This document shows positions 47,800-55,863 of a stretch of DNA of 64,000 nt, piece after piece. The notes under the pieces were generated by a model. The model saw only the letters and a program-made list of their open reading frames with translations, was not told the DNA's origin and searched no databases. The position numbers and the translations under genes were made by a program. Source of the DNA: Palsa-872 sp036844615 (GTDB taxonomy: Bacteria; Chloroflexota; Dormibacteria; Dormibacterales; Dormibacteraceae); NCBI GenBank assembly GCA_036844615.1, contig DAIUFK010000005.1, forward strand, positions 1-64,000, given 5' to 3'. Within the stretch, counting starts at the first letter, position 1. Every line of letters starts with the position of its first letter.

Positions 47800-48951
47800 C
47801 TAGCCGAGGATGCGTGCGCTCCCATATCCCGCGGCCAGCAGGTGGCCCGCAGGAAAACGCCCGGGGGCGAACTCGCGGATGCCCTCGTCGACCTCGCCTC
47901 CGATCAGCATTGCCGCCACGTCGGAGCCCAGCGCAGGGCCGAGCTTGAAACCATGGCCGCTGGTCCCCGCATCGACAAAAACACCAGGTGCGATCTCGCC
48001 GATCACTGGCATCCAGTCGGGGCTGACGTCGTACAGGCTTGCCCAGCCGCCTGTCGACTCGGCCTCCTTCAAGCGCGGAATCCGGCTCGTGGCCAGCTTG
48101 GCAAGCGCCTCAGACTCTTCGATGTCGATGCCACGGACCGGCGCGTCGGGATCAGCAGCAGGCTCTGGCGTCAGCGGCCCGAGACAGTAAAGCTCCTCGC
48201 CCTCCGGCTTGCAGTAGTAGCCCCCCACGATGTCGGCATGCGCGTATCGCATCTCGTGCGCCTGCGACCACCGGATGGTGGCGACGTAATGACGCTCGAC
48301 AGTCAGGGGCAGGTCGGCGCCCACGCCTGTCGCGAGATCTCGCGTCCACGGCCCCGCCGCGATGAGCAGCCTTTCGCACTCGGCGGTCTCCCCGCCCTCG
48401 AGAGTGAGCATCGCACCGCCGCCAGGGCGCGGCTCGAGATCGACAACTCGCGCGTATAGGCGCTGCTTCGCCCCGAGTTCGATGGCACGGGCGAGAAGGC
48501 CCGCGGTGGTGGCGACGGGGTCGGCATAGCCCGCATCAGGTTCCCAACCCACAATCCCGACTCCCTCCAGATCGAAGAGCGGAAACTCGCGCCGGACATC
48601 CATCGGAGCAAGGATGTCGATGCGGGTCCCAATCGAGTTCATGTAGCCGGCCGCATCGCGCAGAGCCGCGGCATCGGTCTCCGGGTGGAGGTAGACCATC
48701 CCAGTCTGCCGGAAGCCACATTCCGCGCCGCCTGTCAGGTCGCCGAACGCGCGGAACATCTCGAGGCTCGAATGCGCGATCCGGGCGAGATAGCGGTTCG
48801 TGTAGTAGGCGCGGCATATCGCTGACGAGCGGCCCGTCGGGCCACCGGCCGGCGCCAGCTGCTCGAACACTGTCGACCTGACTCCCTGGCGCGCGAGGTG
48901 GAACGCAACGCTTGCGCCGTGAATGCCGGCGCCGATGATGGCAACCTCCAA
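47800..48951 (-). CDS. FAD-dependent amino-acid oxidase/dehydrogenase (DAO family)
   Basis: A 383-residue flavoprotein. The FAD dinucleotide fold is at the N-terminus (VAIIGAGIHGASVAFHLARQG), with the family's GRSSAICRAYY loop and a C-terminal GVFVDAGTSGHGFKLGPALGSDVA segment. It belongs with sarcosine, glycine and D-amino-acid oxidases/dehydrogenases. It lies 18 bases after the DapA-like gene on the same strand and, with that and the D-serine-dehydratase-like gene, suggests amino-acid (possibly D- or N-methylated) breakdown. Confidence 0.88.
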   Translation of the reverse strand: MEVAIIGAGIHGASVAFHLARQGVRSTVFEQLAPAGGPTGRSSAICRAYYTNRYLARIAHSSLEMFRAFGDLTGGAECGFRQTGMVYLHPETDAAALRDAAGYMNSIGTRIDILAPMDVRREFPLFDLEGVGIVGWEPDAGYADPVATTAGLLARAIELGAKQRLYARVVDLEPRPGGGAMLTLEGGETAECERLLIAAGPWTRDLATGVGADLPLTVERHYVATIRWSQAHEMRYAHADIVGGYYCKPEGEELYCLGPLTPEPAADPDAPVRGIDIEESEALAKLATSRIPRLKEAESTGGWASLYDVSPDWMPVIGEIAPGVFVDAGTSGHGFKLGPALGSDVAAMLIGGEVDEGIREFAPGRFPAGHLLAAGYGSARILG

Positions 48952-48969
48952 ACGCCTACTGACCTGCCA

Positions 48970-49884
48970 TCACTGACGGGAGACCGGCACCAGCAGGCCC
49001 CACTCGCTCAGCTGCTCTCGAAGGCGCCCTGTCGCGCGCTCGTCGAGCGGCGCCACTGGAGGAGCCGGCCACGGCTCGCAGATGCCCTGGAGATGCATAG
49101 CGGCTTTGATGGCAGCTGGAAAGACACCGGCCCGCACGGCAAGAACCAGTTGGAGCAGCAAATCCTGGTGTATACGGGCTGCCTTCAAGTCTCCCCGCTC
49201 GAACTCATCGAAGATCTTCACCACCCAGCCCGGCGCGATGTTGCCGGCACCGCAGATGGTGCCCGCGCCCCCCATGGCCAGGGAGGCGAGCAGCATCGTG
49301 TCGCTGCCTGTGAAGATGCGGAACTCCGGCAGGTCCCGCACAGCCACGCAGACCGCCTCGAAATATTCGAAGTCCCGACTTGAGTCCTTGACGCCGGCGA
49401 CGGCGCCCTCGTGTGCGAGAGTCGCAAGGGTCGCCGGCTCGATGACCACCTTCGTGTTCTGCGGGATGTTGTAGACCAGAAGCGGAAGAGGGCTGGCGTC
49501 GGCGACGCGGCGGTAGAAATCGAGGACTGTCGCCTGGTCGATCGGGTAGTAATAGGGAGGCGCGACGAGCGCCGCCGTGGCGCCGAGCTCTGCCGCGATC
49601 TTCACCTCAGCACGGGCGGCGGCAAGGCGGCTCTTCACGACGCCGCAGATCACAGGCACCCGGCCCGCCGCTGCGTTCACCGTCGCGGCCAGCATCGCGC
49701 GCCGCGCATTCTCGTCGAGAGATGGCGACTCACCTGTCGAGCCAAGCGGGAGCAGGCCGTGGACACCGCCGGCCAGGACGTGCCCGACGAGGCGCTCCAC
49801 CGCCGGCTCGTCCACCTCGCCATCACGCGTCAGCGGCGTGACCAGCGCAGGCAGCACTCCCCGGAGCTCCTTGAGTTTGAACAT
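48970..49884 (-). CDS. Dihydrodipicolinate synthase/N-acetylneuraminate lyase-family aldolase
   Basis: A 304-residue class I aldolase of the DapA family. The Schiff-base Lys166 is in AVAGVKDSSRD, Tyr138 in PLLVYNIPQNT and the substrate loop GSTGESPSL near residue 50. In a catabolic cluster a lyase for a keto-acid or hydroxyproline-like intermediate is at least as likely as lysine synthesis. It is 2 bases downstream of the D-serine-dehydratase-like gene, the middle gene of a three-gene leftward operon. Confidence 0.9.
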   Translation of the reverse strand: MFKLKELRGVLPALVTPLTRDGEVDEPAVERLVGHVLAGGVHGLLPLGSTGESPSLDENARRAMLAATVNAAAGRVPVICGVVKSRLAAARAEVKIAAELGATAALVAPPYYYPIDQATVLDFYRRVADASPLPLLVYNIPQNTKVVIEPATLATLAHEGAVAGVKDSSRDFEYFEAVCVAVRDLPEFRIFTGSDTMLLASLAMGGAGTICGAGNIAPGWVVKIFDEFERGDLKAARIHQDLLLQLVLAVRAGVFPAAIKAAMHLQGICEPWPAPPVAPLDERATGRLREQLSEWGLLVPVSRQ

Positions 49885-49886
49885 CC

Positions 49887-51194
49887 TCAGAAGTATGTGA
49901 GGACTGCGTCGAGGACCTGGTAGCCGTCATCGACCACCGGGATGAGCCGCCACTTGTCAAAAGCGGTGCAGGGGTGCGAGATGCCGCACCCGACCAGGTC
50001 GCCAACCTTCAGATTCGCCTCCTCCCCCACCTTCATGAACGCGTGCTGGTCGTTGAGAGCGACGATCGAAGCCTCGGCGCGAAGAGGGCGTGGAGGCTGA
50101 GGGCCCGCCGTCTTGACCAGGCGTGGCACCGGCAGCTCCATGTCGTAGGAGACGTCGCGTTTGCCGAAGCCGAGCAGGACGAGGCCAGGCTCAGGCATGG
50201 AAAGGACCGCGCCCCACACCTCCAGCGCCTCCTCCAGCGGGCCCGTTTCAGGGATCCGGCCCCCGAAGGGCGACAGCTGGTTGTAGTGCACGGCGTCATG
50301 CGTGAGGTAGCAGCCGCTTCTGAGGACCAGGCGCACCGGCCGGCTCACCCTCCAAGGGCCTCCCAGCTCTGCGACCACACGGTCGTGGAAGGCGCTTCCG
50401 CCGGCGGTGACTATCACGCCTGGCACCTGGGCGAAGTGGCCTGCTTCGTCCAGCTCGATGACGAGACCGCGCAGATCCTCCAGGAACCTGTCGACCATCT
50501 CGAGCGTGCCTGGAAGGCTGTTGGCGTGGATGACGCCCTCGAAGGCCTCCACGCCGGCGAGCACGAGGTGGCGGGATCCGGCCACCTGGAGCGCCACCTC
50601 CAGCGCCTGCTCGTGCGTGCGGCAGCCGGCGCGCCCGCCGGCGGGGCCGTATTCCAACAGCACCTGGAAGGGACGATCGAGGTCGCTGCCGGCGAGGGCC
50701 GACTCGAGCATGCGCACGCCGGCGACTGAATCGACAAGGCAGTAGAACTCGAAGGCGGGGTCGGCTTTCAACTCGCCGGCGACCCAGCGCACAGAGGAGG
50801 GTTCCACCAGCTCGTTGGCGAGGATGACGCGCTGCACGCCGAAAGCCCGCCACACTCGCACCTGGCTCACCGTCGCGGCAGTCACCGCCCATGCGCCGTC
50901 GTCGAGCTGCAGGCTGAGCAGCTGGGGGGCCATCGGAGTCTTGCCGTGTGGCGCCAGCAGGACGTCGTGCTGCTTGCAGTAAGACGCCATCACGTGACTG
51001 TTGTGGCGCAGCGCCGAGTCCTTCAACACCATCACCGGGAGCATGAACTCGCCGGCCAGCACGTTCCAGCCGCGTTCGCCTACGTCTCGGATCCTGGTTG
51101 GGCGGCCGGCGGGAAACGATTTGTAGCGCCAGTCGATTTTCTCGTCCAGGAGCTTGTCGAGGTTGAGCGATCGGGCTTTCGAGGGAGAGGACAC
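49887..51194 (-). CDS. D-serine dehydratase-like (DSD1/fold-III PLP) enzyme
   Basis: A 435-residue PLP enzyme of the alanine-racemase fold. The PLP lysine is Lys85 in LLAPHGKTPMAPQ; the barrel continues through VTAATVSQVRVWRAFGVQRVILANE; the C-terminal beta-domain has the metal-site motif GISHPCTAFDKW. The related enzymes deaminate D-serine or D-threonine or act as D-threo-hydroxyaspartate dehydratases. It heads the operon with the DapA-like and FAD oxidase genes and is divergent from a threonine/serine dehydratase. Confidence 0.85.
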   Translation of the reverse strand: MSSPSKARSLNLDKLLDEKIDWRYKSFPAGRPTRIRDVGERGWNVLAGEFMLPVMVLKDSALRHNSHVMASYCKQHDVLLAPHGKTPMAPQLLSLQLDDGAWAVTAATVSQVRVWRAFGVQRVILANELVEPSSVRWVAGELKADPAFEFYCLVDSVAGVRMLESALAGSDLDRPFQVLLEYGPAGGRAGCRTHEQALEVALQVAGSRHLVLAGVEAFEGVIHANSLPGTLEMVDRFLEDLRGLVIELDEAGHFAQVPGVIVTAGGSAFHDRVVAELGGPWRVSRPVRLVLRSGCYLTHDAVHYNQLSPFGGRIPETGPLEEALEVWGAVLSMPEPGLVLLGFGKRDVSYDMELPVPRLVKTAGPQPPRPLRAEASIVALNDQHAFMKVGEEANLKVGDLVGCGISHPCTAFDKWRLIPVVDDGYQVLDAVLTYF

Positions 51195-51240
51195 CGCTGC
51201 ATATTAAAAGGACGAACTTCTCTCAGCCCCGCACCCCTAA

Positions 51241-51264
51241 CCCTCTCCCCTGAAGGGGAGAGGG
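51241..51264. repeat. Type B palindrome, copy 4
   Basis: Perfect 10-base inverted repeat CCCTCTCCCC/GGGGAGAGGG with a TGAA loop, identical in layout to copy 1. A second perfect hairpin, TTGGGTT/AACCCAA (51268-51288), follows at once. It lies in the 117-base divergent gap between the two PLP enzyme genes. Confidence 0.85.
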
Positions 51265-51311
51265 AGGTTGGGTTCGGACTTAACCCAATCCGGGGATGTC
51301 AAACTCAGCCG

Positions 51312-52274
51312 ATGCTCGCCGAACCGACCATTCGCGACGCGATGGCTGCAATGCGGCGCATCAGGCCCCACCTGGCCCCCACTCCTCTCCGGCACTCGTC
51401 CGCGGTCAGCGAGATGCTTGGCGCGGAGGTCCACTTGAAGCTGGAGCACCACCTCCCCACCGGCGCCTTCAAAGTGCGCGGAGGCGTGAATCTCATCTCC
51501 CAGCTCAGCCCCGAGGAGCGCGAGGCTGGGGTGATCGCAGCCTCGACCGGGAATCACGGTCAATCGGTTGCATACGCAGCGAAGCTGTTCGGCGTCAAGG
51601 CCATCGTCTGCGCCCCGGCCAACGCAAACCCGGCCAAGGTGGAGGCAATGCGGGAGCTCGGCGCCGAAGTAAACCTGGTAGGTGCCAGCTACGACGAGGC
51701 CAGAGTGGCCTGCGAGCACCTCGCGTCATCCCACGGATACCGCTACATCCACTCGGGCGATGAGCCGCTGCTGATCGCCGGCGTAGGCACACACACGCTC
51801 GAGATCCTGAGCGAGCAGCCGCGCACCGACACGATCATCGTTCCGATCGGAGGCGGCAGCGGCGCCGCCGGAGCGTGCATCGTGGCCAAGGCGGTCGACC
51901 CCACGATCCAGGTCATCGGCGTGCAATCAGATGCGGCTCCCTCCGCGTACGAATCCTGGCGCGACGGGCGCCTGGTCGAGGTGGCCAGCCGCACCTGGGC
52001 GGAAGGCCTATCCACGGGCACCGCTTTCGAGTTGCCTCAGCGGATCCTGCGCAGGCTGCTCGACGACTTCGTGCTCGTGAGCGACGACGATATCCGTGCC
52101 GCGGTGCGCACCCTACTTGAACGCACGCGAACCGTGGTAGAGGGCGCCGGTGCGGCGCCCCTGGCCGCAGGGCTCGCGCTGAAAGAAAGGCTGGCCGGCC
52201 GGCGTGTCGTCCTCATCCTGAGTGGCGGCAACATATCGGCTGCACAGCTTCGAACAGTCCTGGGCGAGGCCTGA
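51312..52274 (+). CDS. Threonine/serine dehydratase (PLP, fold II)
   Basis: A 320-residue enzyme that deaminates threonine or serine to a 2-oxo acid. Lys54 in TGAFKVRGGVNL binds PLP; GGGSGAAG is the phosphate loop; STGNHGQSVAYAAKLFG is the second substrate motif. There is no C-terminal regulatory ACT domain, so it looks like the catabolic or serine-racemase-like type and not biosynthetic IlvA. The frame is open upstream, but the ATG at 51312 is the family start. It is 4 bases ahead of the PPOX gene. Confidence 0.9.
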   Translation: MLAEPTIRDAMAAMRRIRPHLAPTPLRHSSAVSEMLGAEVHLKLEHHLPTGAFKVRGGVNLISQLSPEEREAGVIAASTGNHGQSVAYAAKLFGVKAIVCAPANANPAKVEAMRELGAEVNLVGASYDEARVACEHLASSHGYRYIHSGDEPLLIAGVGTHTLEILSEQPRTDTIIVPIGGGSGAAGACIVAKAVDPTIQVIGVQSDAAPSAYESWRDGRLVEVASRTWAEGLSTGTAFELPQRILRRLLDDFVLVSDDDIRAAVRTLLERTRTVVEGAGAAPLAAGLALKERLAGRRVVLILSGGNISAAQLRTVLGEA

Positions 52275-52278
52275 GCGG

Positions 52279-52704
52279 ATGCCTGTCCTCGAGCTACCCG
52301 CCCGGGTTGACGAGTTTCTGAAAAAGCCCAACCCCGCCGTCATCGCGTGCATCCGTCCGGACGGCTTTCCGATGACTGTCGCCACCTGGTACGACTGGGA
52401 GGACGGGCGCATCCTCGTCAACATGCACGAGGGCCGCAGCCGGCTGCGCTGGATGCGCGCCAACCCGAAAGTCAGCGTGACGGTGCTAGGCGAGGACTGG
52501 TATCGCCACGTCAGCCTGTTCGGCTCGATCGTGGAGATCGTCGACGACGCCGGGCTCGCTGACATCGACAGGCTGTGCCGCCGGTACACGGGAAAGGCTT
52601 TCGCAAATCGGGCGGCCAGGCGCGTGAGCGCCTGGGTCGAACCGCACGGCTGGCACGGGTGGGACGACGAAGGGGAGCTCTCGAGCACCTCGATTCGTAC
52701 GTAA
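52279..52704 (+). CDS. PPOX-class flavin/F420-dependent oxidoreductase
   Basis: A 141-residue split-barrel protein of the pyridoxamine-oxidase-like class. It has VDEFLKKPNPAVIACIRPDGFPMTVATWYDWEDGRILVNM, the usual N-terminal strand pair, and RSRLRWMRANPKVSVTVL. The subfamily commonly uses F420 or FMN. The substrate is unknown. The ATG at 52279 is 4 bases after the dehydratase stop. Confidence 0.82.
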   Translation: MPVLELPARVDEFLKKPNPAVIACIRPDGFPMTVATWYDWEDGRILVNMHEGRSRLRWMRANPKVSVTVLGEDWYRHVSLFGSIVEIVDDAGLADIDRLCRRYTGKAFANRAARRVSAWVEPHGWHGWDDEGELSSTSIRT

Positions 52705-52722
52705 AGCGTCTAGGCTGAGATC

Positions 52723-52965
52723 ATGAGCAAGGGGTTCGGGGAATCCGATTTCGCGCAGGTGCAGAGCGAGCGCGCGACTACCGCGAGCGTCAAGCGCCTC
52801 CTGGACGAGAACGAGCGCCAGGCGCAGCGCGCTACCAGCCGACGCGCGCAGGGCGGGTACGGCTTTTGCGAGGACTGCGGGGAGGCGATCTCGGCCGAGC
52901 GTCTCGAGTTCCTGCCCGAGGCGACGCGTTGCGTGAGCTGCCAGGCGCAGCACGAACGAGCCTAG
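52723..52965 (+). CDS. TraR/DksA-type C4 zinc-finger protein
   Basis: An 80-residue protein with a long N-terminal helix and the C-terminal zinc finger GFCEDCGEAISAERLEFLPE followed by ATRCVSCQA (two CxxC pairs). It resembles the short TraR/DksA-like proteins that act on RNA polymerase, but it lacks the acidic coiled-coil tip of DksA, so its target is not certain. It ends 2 bases before the convergent CAX gene. Confidence 0.88.
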   Translation: MSKGFGESDFAQVQSERATTASVKRLLDENERQAQRATSRRAQGGYGFCEDCGEAISAERLEFLPEATRCVSCQAQHERA

Positions 52966-52967
52966 CC

Positions 52968-54023
52968 TCAGTCGATGAAGAAGCCCGCCGCCGCGATCAC
53001 GATGTAGGCGCCGACCAGCTGGAAGCCTGAAAGCCAGTTGCTACGCCCTTCCAGCGCGATAAGGGCGACGATAAGGGTGCCGACCGAGACGACGGCGATC
53101 TCAAACGCGGTGAACACGAAGTCCATCGGGTGTCCGAGCGCAAGGCTGACGAAGACGAGTATCGGCGCGACGAACATCGCGACCTGGGTCGATGAACCGA
53201 CGGCGATCTCCAGGGTGACGTCGACGCGGTTTTTGATGGCGAAGAAGATCGCCGAGGAGTGCTCTGCCGCGTTGCCGATTATCGGGATGACGATGAGCCC
53301 GACGAAGATGGGCGGCAAACGCAGGGCTTCGATGGCCGGGGCCAGCGAGCCGACCAGCAGCTCGGACTCCAACCCTACGAGCAGCGCGGCGACGACCAGA
53401 ACGATCACCGAAAGGCGCAGGGACCACGACGCTTGCTCTTGCCGGTCCTTGGTTTCGAACAGGTGCGCATGCGTGATCTCGGTGAACACGAGTCCAGCGA
53501 CGTAAAGGACGATCAGGACAACCGCCACGACTCCGCTGACCACCTCTTTCTGCACGAAGCCGAGATCCGGGGTCGTCAGCACGAGGAGGGCGGGCATCAG
53601 CAGGCCGGCGACTGCCAGAAGCAGAGACGCTGAGTGAACGCCCACCGCCCGCGGATTGAAATGCTGTTCCTTGTGGCGGAAGCCGCCAACGATGAACGAG
53701 AGGCCAAGCACCAGCAGGAGGTTCCCGAGGATCGATCCGATCAGCGAGGCCTTCACGATGAGAAAGCTGTCGGCCCTGATGAGCAGCACGCACACGATGA
53801 GCTCGGTGATGTTGCCGAAGGTTGCGTTGAGCAACCCGCCAAGGCGCGGGCCCACCCGGTTGGCGATCTGCTCAGTGGATCTTCCGATGAGGCCGGCGAG
53901 CGGCACTATCGCGAGCCCTGAGGTGATGAAGACGATCACCGGCTGACCGACGAGGTCGGCCACTATCGACACCGGCACGAAGACCAGCAGCCAGTCCAGA
54001 GATGGCCGCGAGAGGCGGCTCAT
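52968..54023 (-). CDS. Calcium/cation:proton antiporter (CAX)
   Basis: A 351-residue protein with about eleven helices in two homologous halves. The alpha repeats contain GNITELIVCVLLIRADSFLIVKASLIGSILGN and IPIIGNAAEHSSAIFFAIKNRVDVTLEIAVGSSTQVA, the paired Glu-containing motifs of CAX exchangers. It should export Ca2+ or another divalent ion in exchange for H+. It is divergent from corA with about 60 bases between. Confidence 0.92.
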   Translation of the reverse strand: MSRLSRPSLDWLLVFVPVSIVADLVGQPVIVFITSGLAIVPLAGLIGRSTEQIANRVGPRLGGLLNATFGNITELIVCVLLIRADSFLIVKASLIGSILGNLLLVLGLSFIVGGFRHKEQHFNPRAVGVHSASLLLAVAGLLMPALLVLTTPDLGFVQKEVVSGVVAVVLIVLYVAGLVFTEITHAHLFETKDRQEQASWSLRLSVIVLVVAALLVGLESELLVGSLAPAIEALRLPPIFVGLIVIPIIGNAAEHSSAIFFAIKNRVDVTLEIAVGSSTQVAMFVAPILVFVSLALGHPMDFVFTAFEIAVVSVGTLIVALIALEGRSNWLSGFQLVGAYIVIAAAGFFID

Positions 54024-54086
54024 AAGGACCCCTCCCGGTGCCCAGCCTTTCGATCACCGCTCACGTTCACCTCGCTACAGTAGGGC

Positions 54087-55061
54087 TTGAACGTGCGGAC
54101 GCTGATCACCACCAAGGGTGCCTCCCTCGACGATCCGAGCGACAAGGCAATTGCTGCACGTCTCAAGGTCTGCCACGAGGATGGCTTCTGGCTCGACATC
54201 CAGGGCCCCGGCGAGGACGACTTCAAGCTCCTGGAAAAGGTCTTCGGATTTCATCACCTGACGATCGAGGACATCAAGCACCAGGACCAGCGGCCCAAGC
54301 TGGAGGAGTACCACGGCTACACCTTCATCGTGATCTTCACCGGGTCCTTTGCACCGAAAGGCGACATCGAGTTTCGCGAGCACCACATGTTCGTGTCCAA
54401 GGATTACCTCGTCACCGTCCACGACGACCCGGCCGACATCCTTGTCGAGCTCGCCGCCCGAGTCAAGCTCAACCCAGAGCTCACCAAGGGCAACCCGGGT
54501 TTCCTCACCTATCTCGTGATCGATCAGCTCGTCGACTCGCTGTTTCCGCTGCTCGAGACCCTCGACGATCGCATCGACACCCTCGAGGATCGAATTCTTG
54601 CGGAAGCGACGCCGGAGCTTCTGGCCGAGATCTACAAGCTCAAGCACCAGGTCATCGAGCTGCGCAAGTTCATCGGCGCCCAGCGCGACCTCTTCCAGCG
54701 CCTAATCACCCATTCGATGGACATCCACGGCGAGGAGCTGACCCTTTACTGGCGCGACGTCCACGACCACCTGATCCGTCAGTACGAGACTGTCGACTCC
54801 CTGCGCGACCTGCTCACAGGCGCCATGGACGTCTACCTGTCAACCGTTTCCAACCGGCTGAACAACACGATGAAAGCTTTGACGGTCATCGCGAGCATCT
54901 TCCTTCCAATCTCATTTCTTACGGGGTTCTACGGCATGAACTTCCTGTTCTTGACCTCCAACCTGGAGACACCAACGCAGGCCTTCTTCTTAGGCATCGG
55001 AACCATGGTGATCTCCGTGGTCGTCCAGATCTACTTCTTCAAAAGACGCGGCTGGCTCTAA
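54087..55061 (+). CDS. corA: CorA-family magnesium/cobalt transporter
   Basis: A 324-residue protein. The long cytoplasmic N-terminal domain ends with extended helices (LAEIYKLKHQVIELRKFIGAQRDLF), followed by two C-terminal transmembrane helices with the signature YGMNF loop (GFYGMNFLFL). Such pentamers import Mg2+. The start is TTG at 54087 or the GTG at 54093; both give a normal N-terminus. The adjacent divergent CAX antiporter suggests joint control of divalent cations. Confidence 0.92.
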   Translation: MNVRTLITTKGASLDDPSDKAIAARLKVCHEDGFWLDIQGPGEDDFKLLEKVFGFHHLTIEDIKHQDQRPKLEEYHGYTFIVIFTGSFAPKGDIEFREHHMFVSKDYLVTVHDDPADILVELAARVKLNPELTKGNPGFLTYLVIDQLVDSLFPLLETLDDRIDTLEDRILAEATPELLAEIYKLKHQVIELRKFIGAQRDLFQRLITHSMDIHGEELTLYWRDVHDHLIRQYETVDSLRDLLTGAMDVYLSTVSNRLNNTMKALTVIASIFLPISFLTGFYGMNFLFLTSNLETPTQAFFLGIGTMVISVVVQIYFFKRRGWL

Positions 55062-55080
55062 GCCGGCTCCGGACTCAGTA

Positions 55081-55815
55081 GTGCGGATCTGTACCTGGAA
55101 CATCCAGCTTGGGCTCCGGCTCGATGCGGTTCTCGACGCCGTCACCTCCCAGCCCGATTTCGCCTCTGTTGACCTGTTCGCGCTCCAGGAAGCTTCGGTT
55201 CACGAGGGTCGCGAGGACGCTGCGGCGATCGCGGAGGTGCTCGGGAGCCAGTTCGGATATTTCCAGGCCACTGCGGAGATGCTCAGGGGCCGCGACCAGG
55301 GAAACGCCCTGATCTGGCGCCGTGGGTCCTTCGAGCCAGGCCCGCCCGAGGTGGTCGCGCTCAGCGGGCAGAGGCCGTCACGCATGAGACGCGCCGAGCG
55401 CACGCTGCTGCGCGCGATACCGCCCAAGAGGCGAATCGCGATTCGCGCCGAATCGGCGGCGGTGCGTGTTTACGTAGTGCACCTTGACGTGTTGGGCTTC
55501 ACTCACAAACTCGAGCAGTTCGGCGCGGTCGTCAGCGACATGGGTTCGCGGCCCCCTGTCCCCCTCACTCTGCTGGCCGGCGATCTCAACACCTTTGGCG
55601 TGCCACGGCTTCAGATGTGGCGACGGATCCGCGCGTCGGCAAGGTCGGCGGGTCTGGTCGAGCTGACGAAGAGGGTCAGGCGCACCCACTGGACTGCGCA
55701 GAAGCTTGACGCCATCTACGCCCGCTCCACCACCGTCCTGAAGCCTCGCGCCTGGACGCTGAAGGTGCGGGCTTCCGACCACCTGCCGGTCTTCGCCGAA
55801 ATTGACGGCGGGTAA
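55081..55815 (+). CDS. Endonuclease/exonuclease/phosphatase-family hydrolase
   Basis: A 244-residue metal-dependent hydrolase of the EEP fold. Motifs in order: CTWNIQLG, FALQEASVHEGREDA, VHLDVLGFTHKL, LAGDLNTFGV and SDHLPVFAEI. The family covers DNases, sphingomyelinases and inositol phosphatases; there is no signal peptide. The GTG start at 55081 gives the canonical RICTWNIQ N-terminus. It is 20 bases after corA but has no evident functional tie to it. Confidence 0.85.
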   Translation: MRICTWNIQLGLRLDAVLDAVTSQPDFASVDLFALQEASVHEGREDAAAIAEVLGSQFGYFQATAEMLRGRDQGNALIWRRGSFEPGPPEVVALSGQRPSRMRRAERTLLRAIPPKRRIAIRAESAAVRVYVVHLDVLGFTHKLEQFGAVVSDMGSRPPVPLTLLAGDLNTFGVPRLQMWRRIRASARSAGLVELTKRVRRTHWTAQKLDAIYARSTTVLKPRAWTLKVRASDHLPVFAEIDGG

Positions 55816-55863
55816 CGCGCAGCGGCGCTGAAGCACGGAACCCTGGGTGGTGCCGACCCGCGC

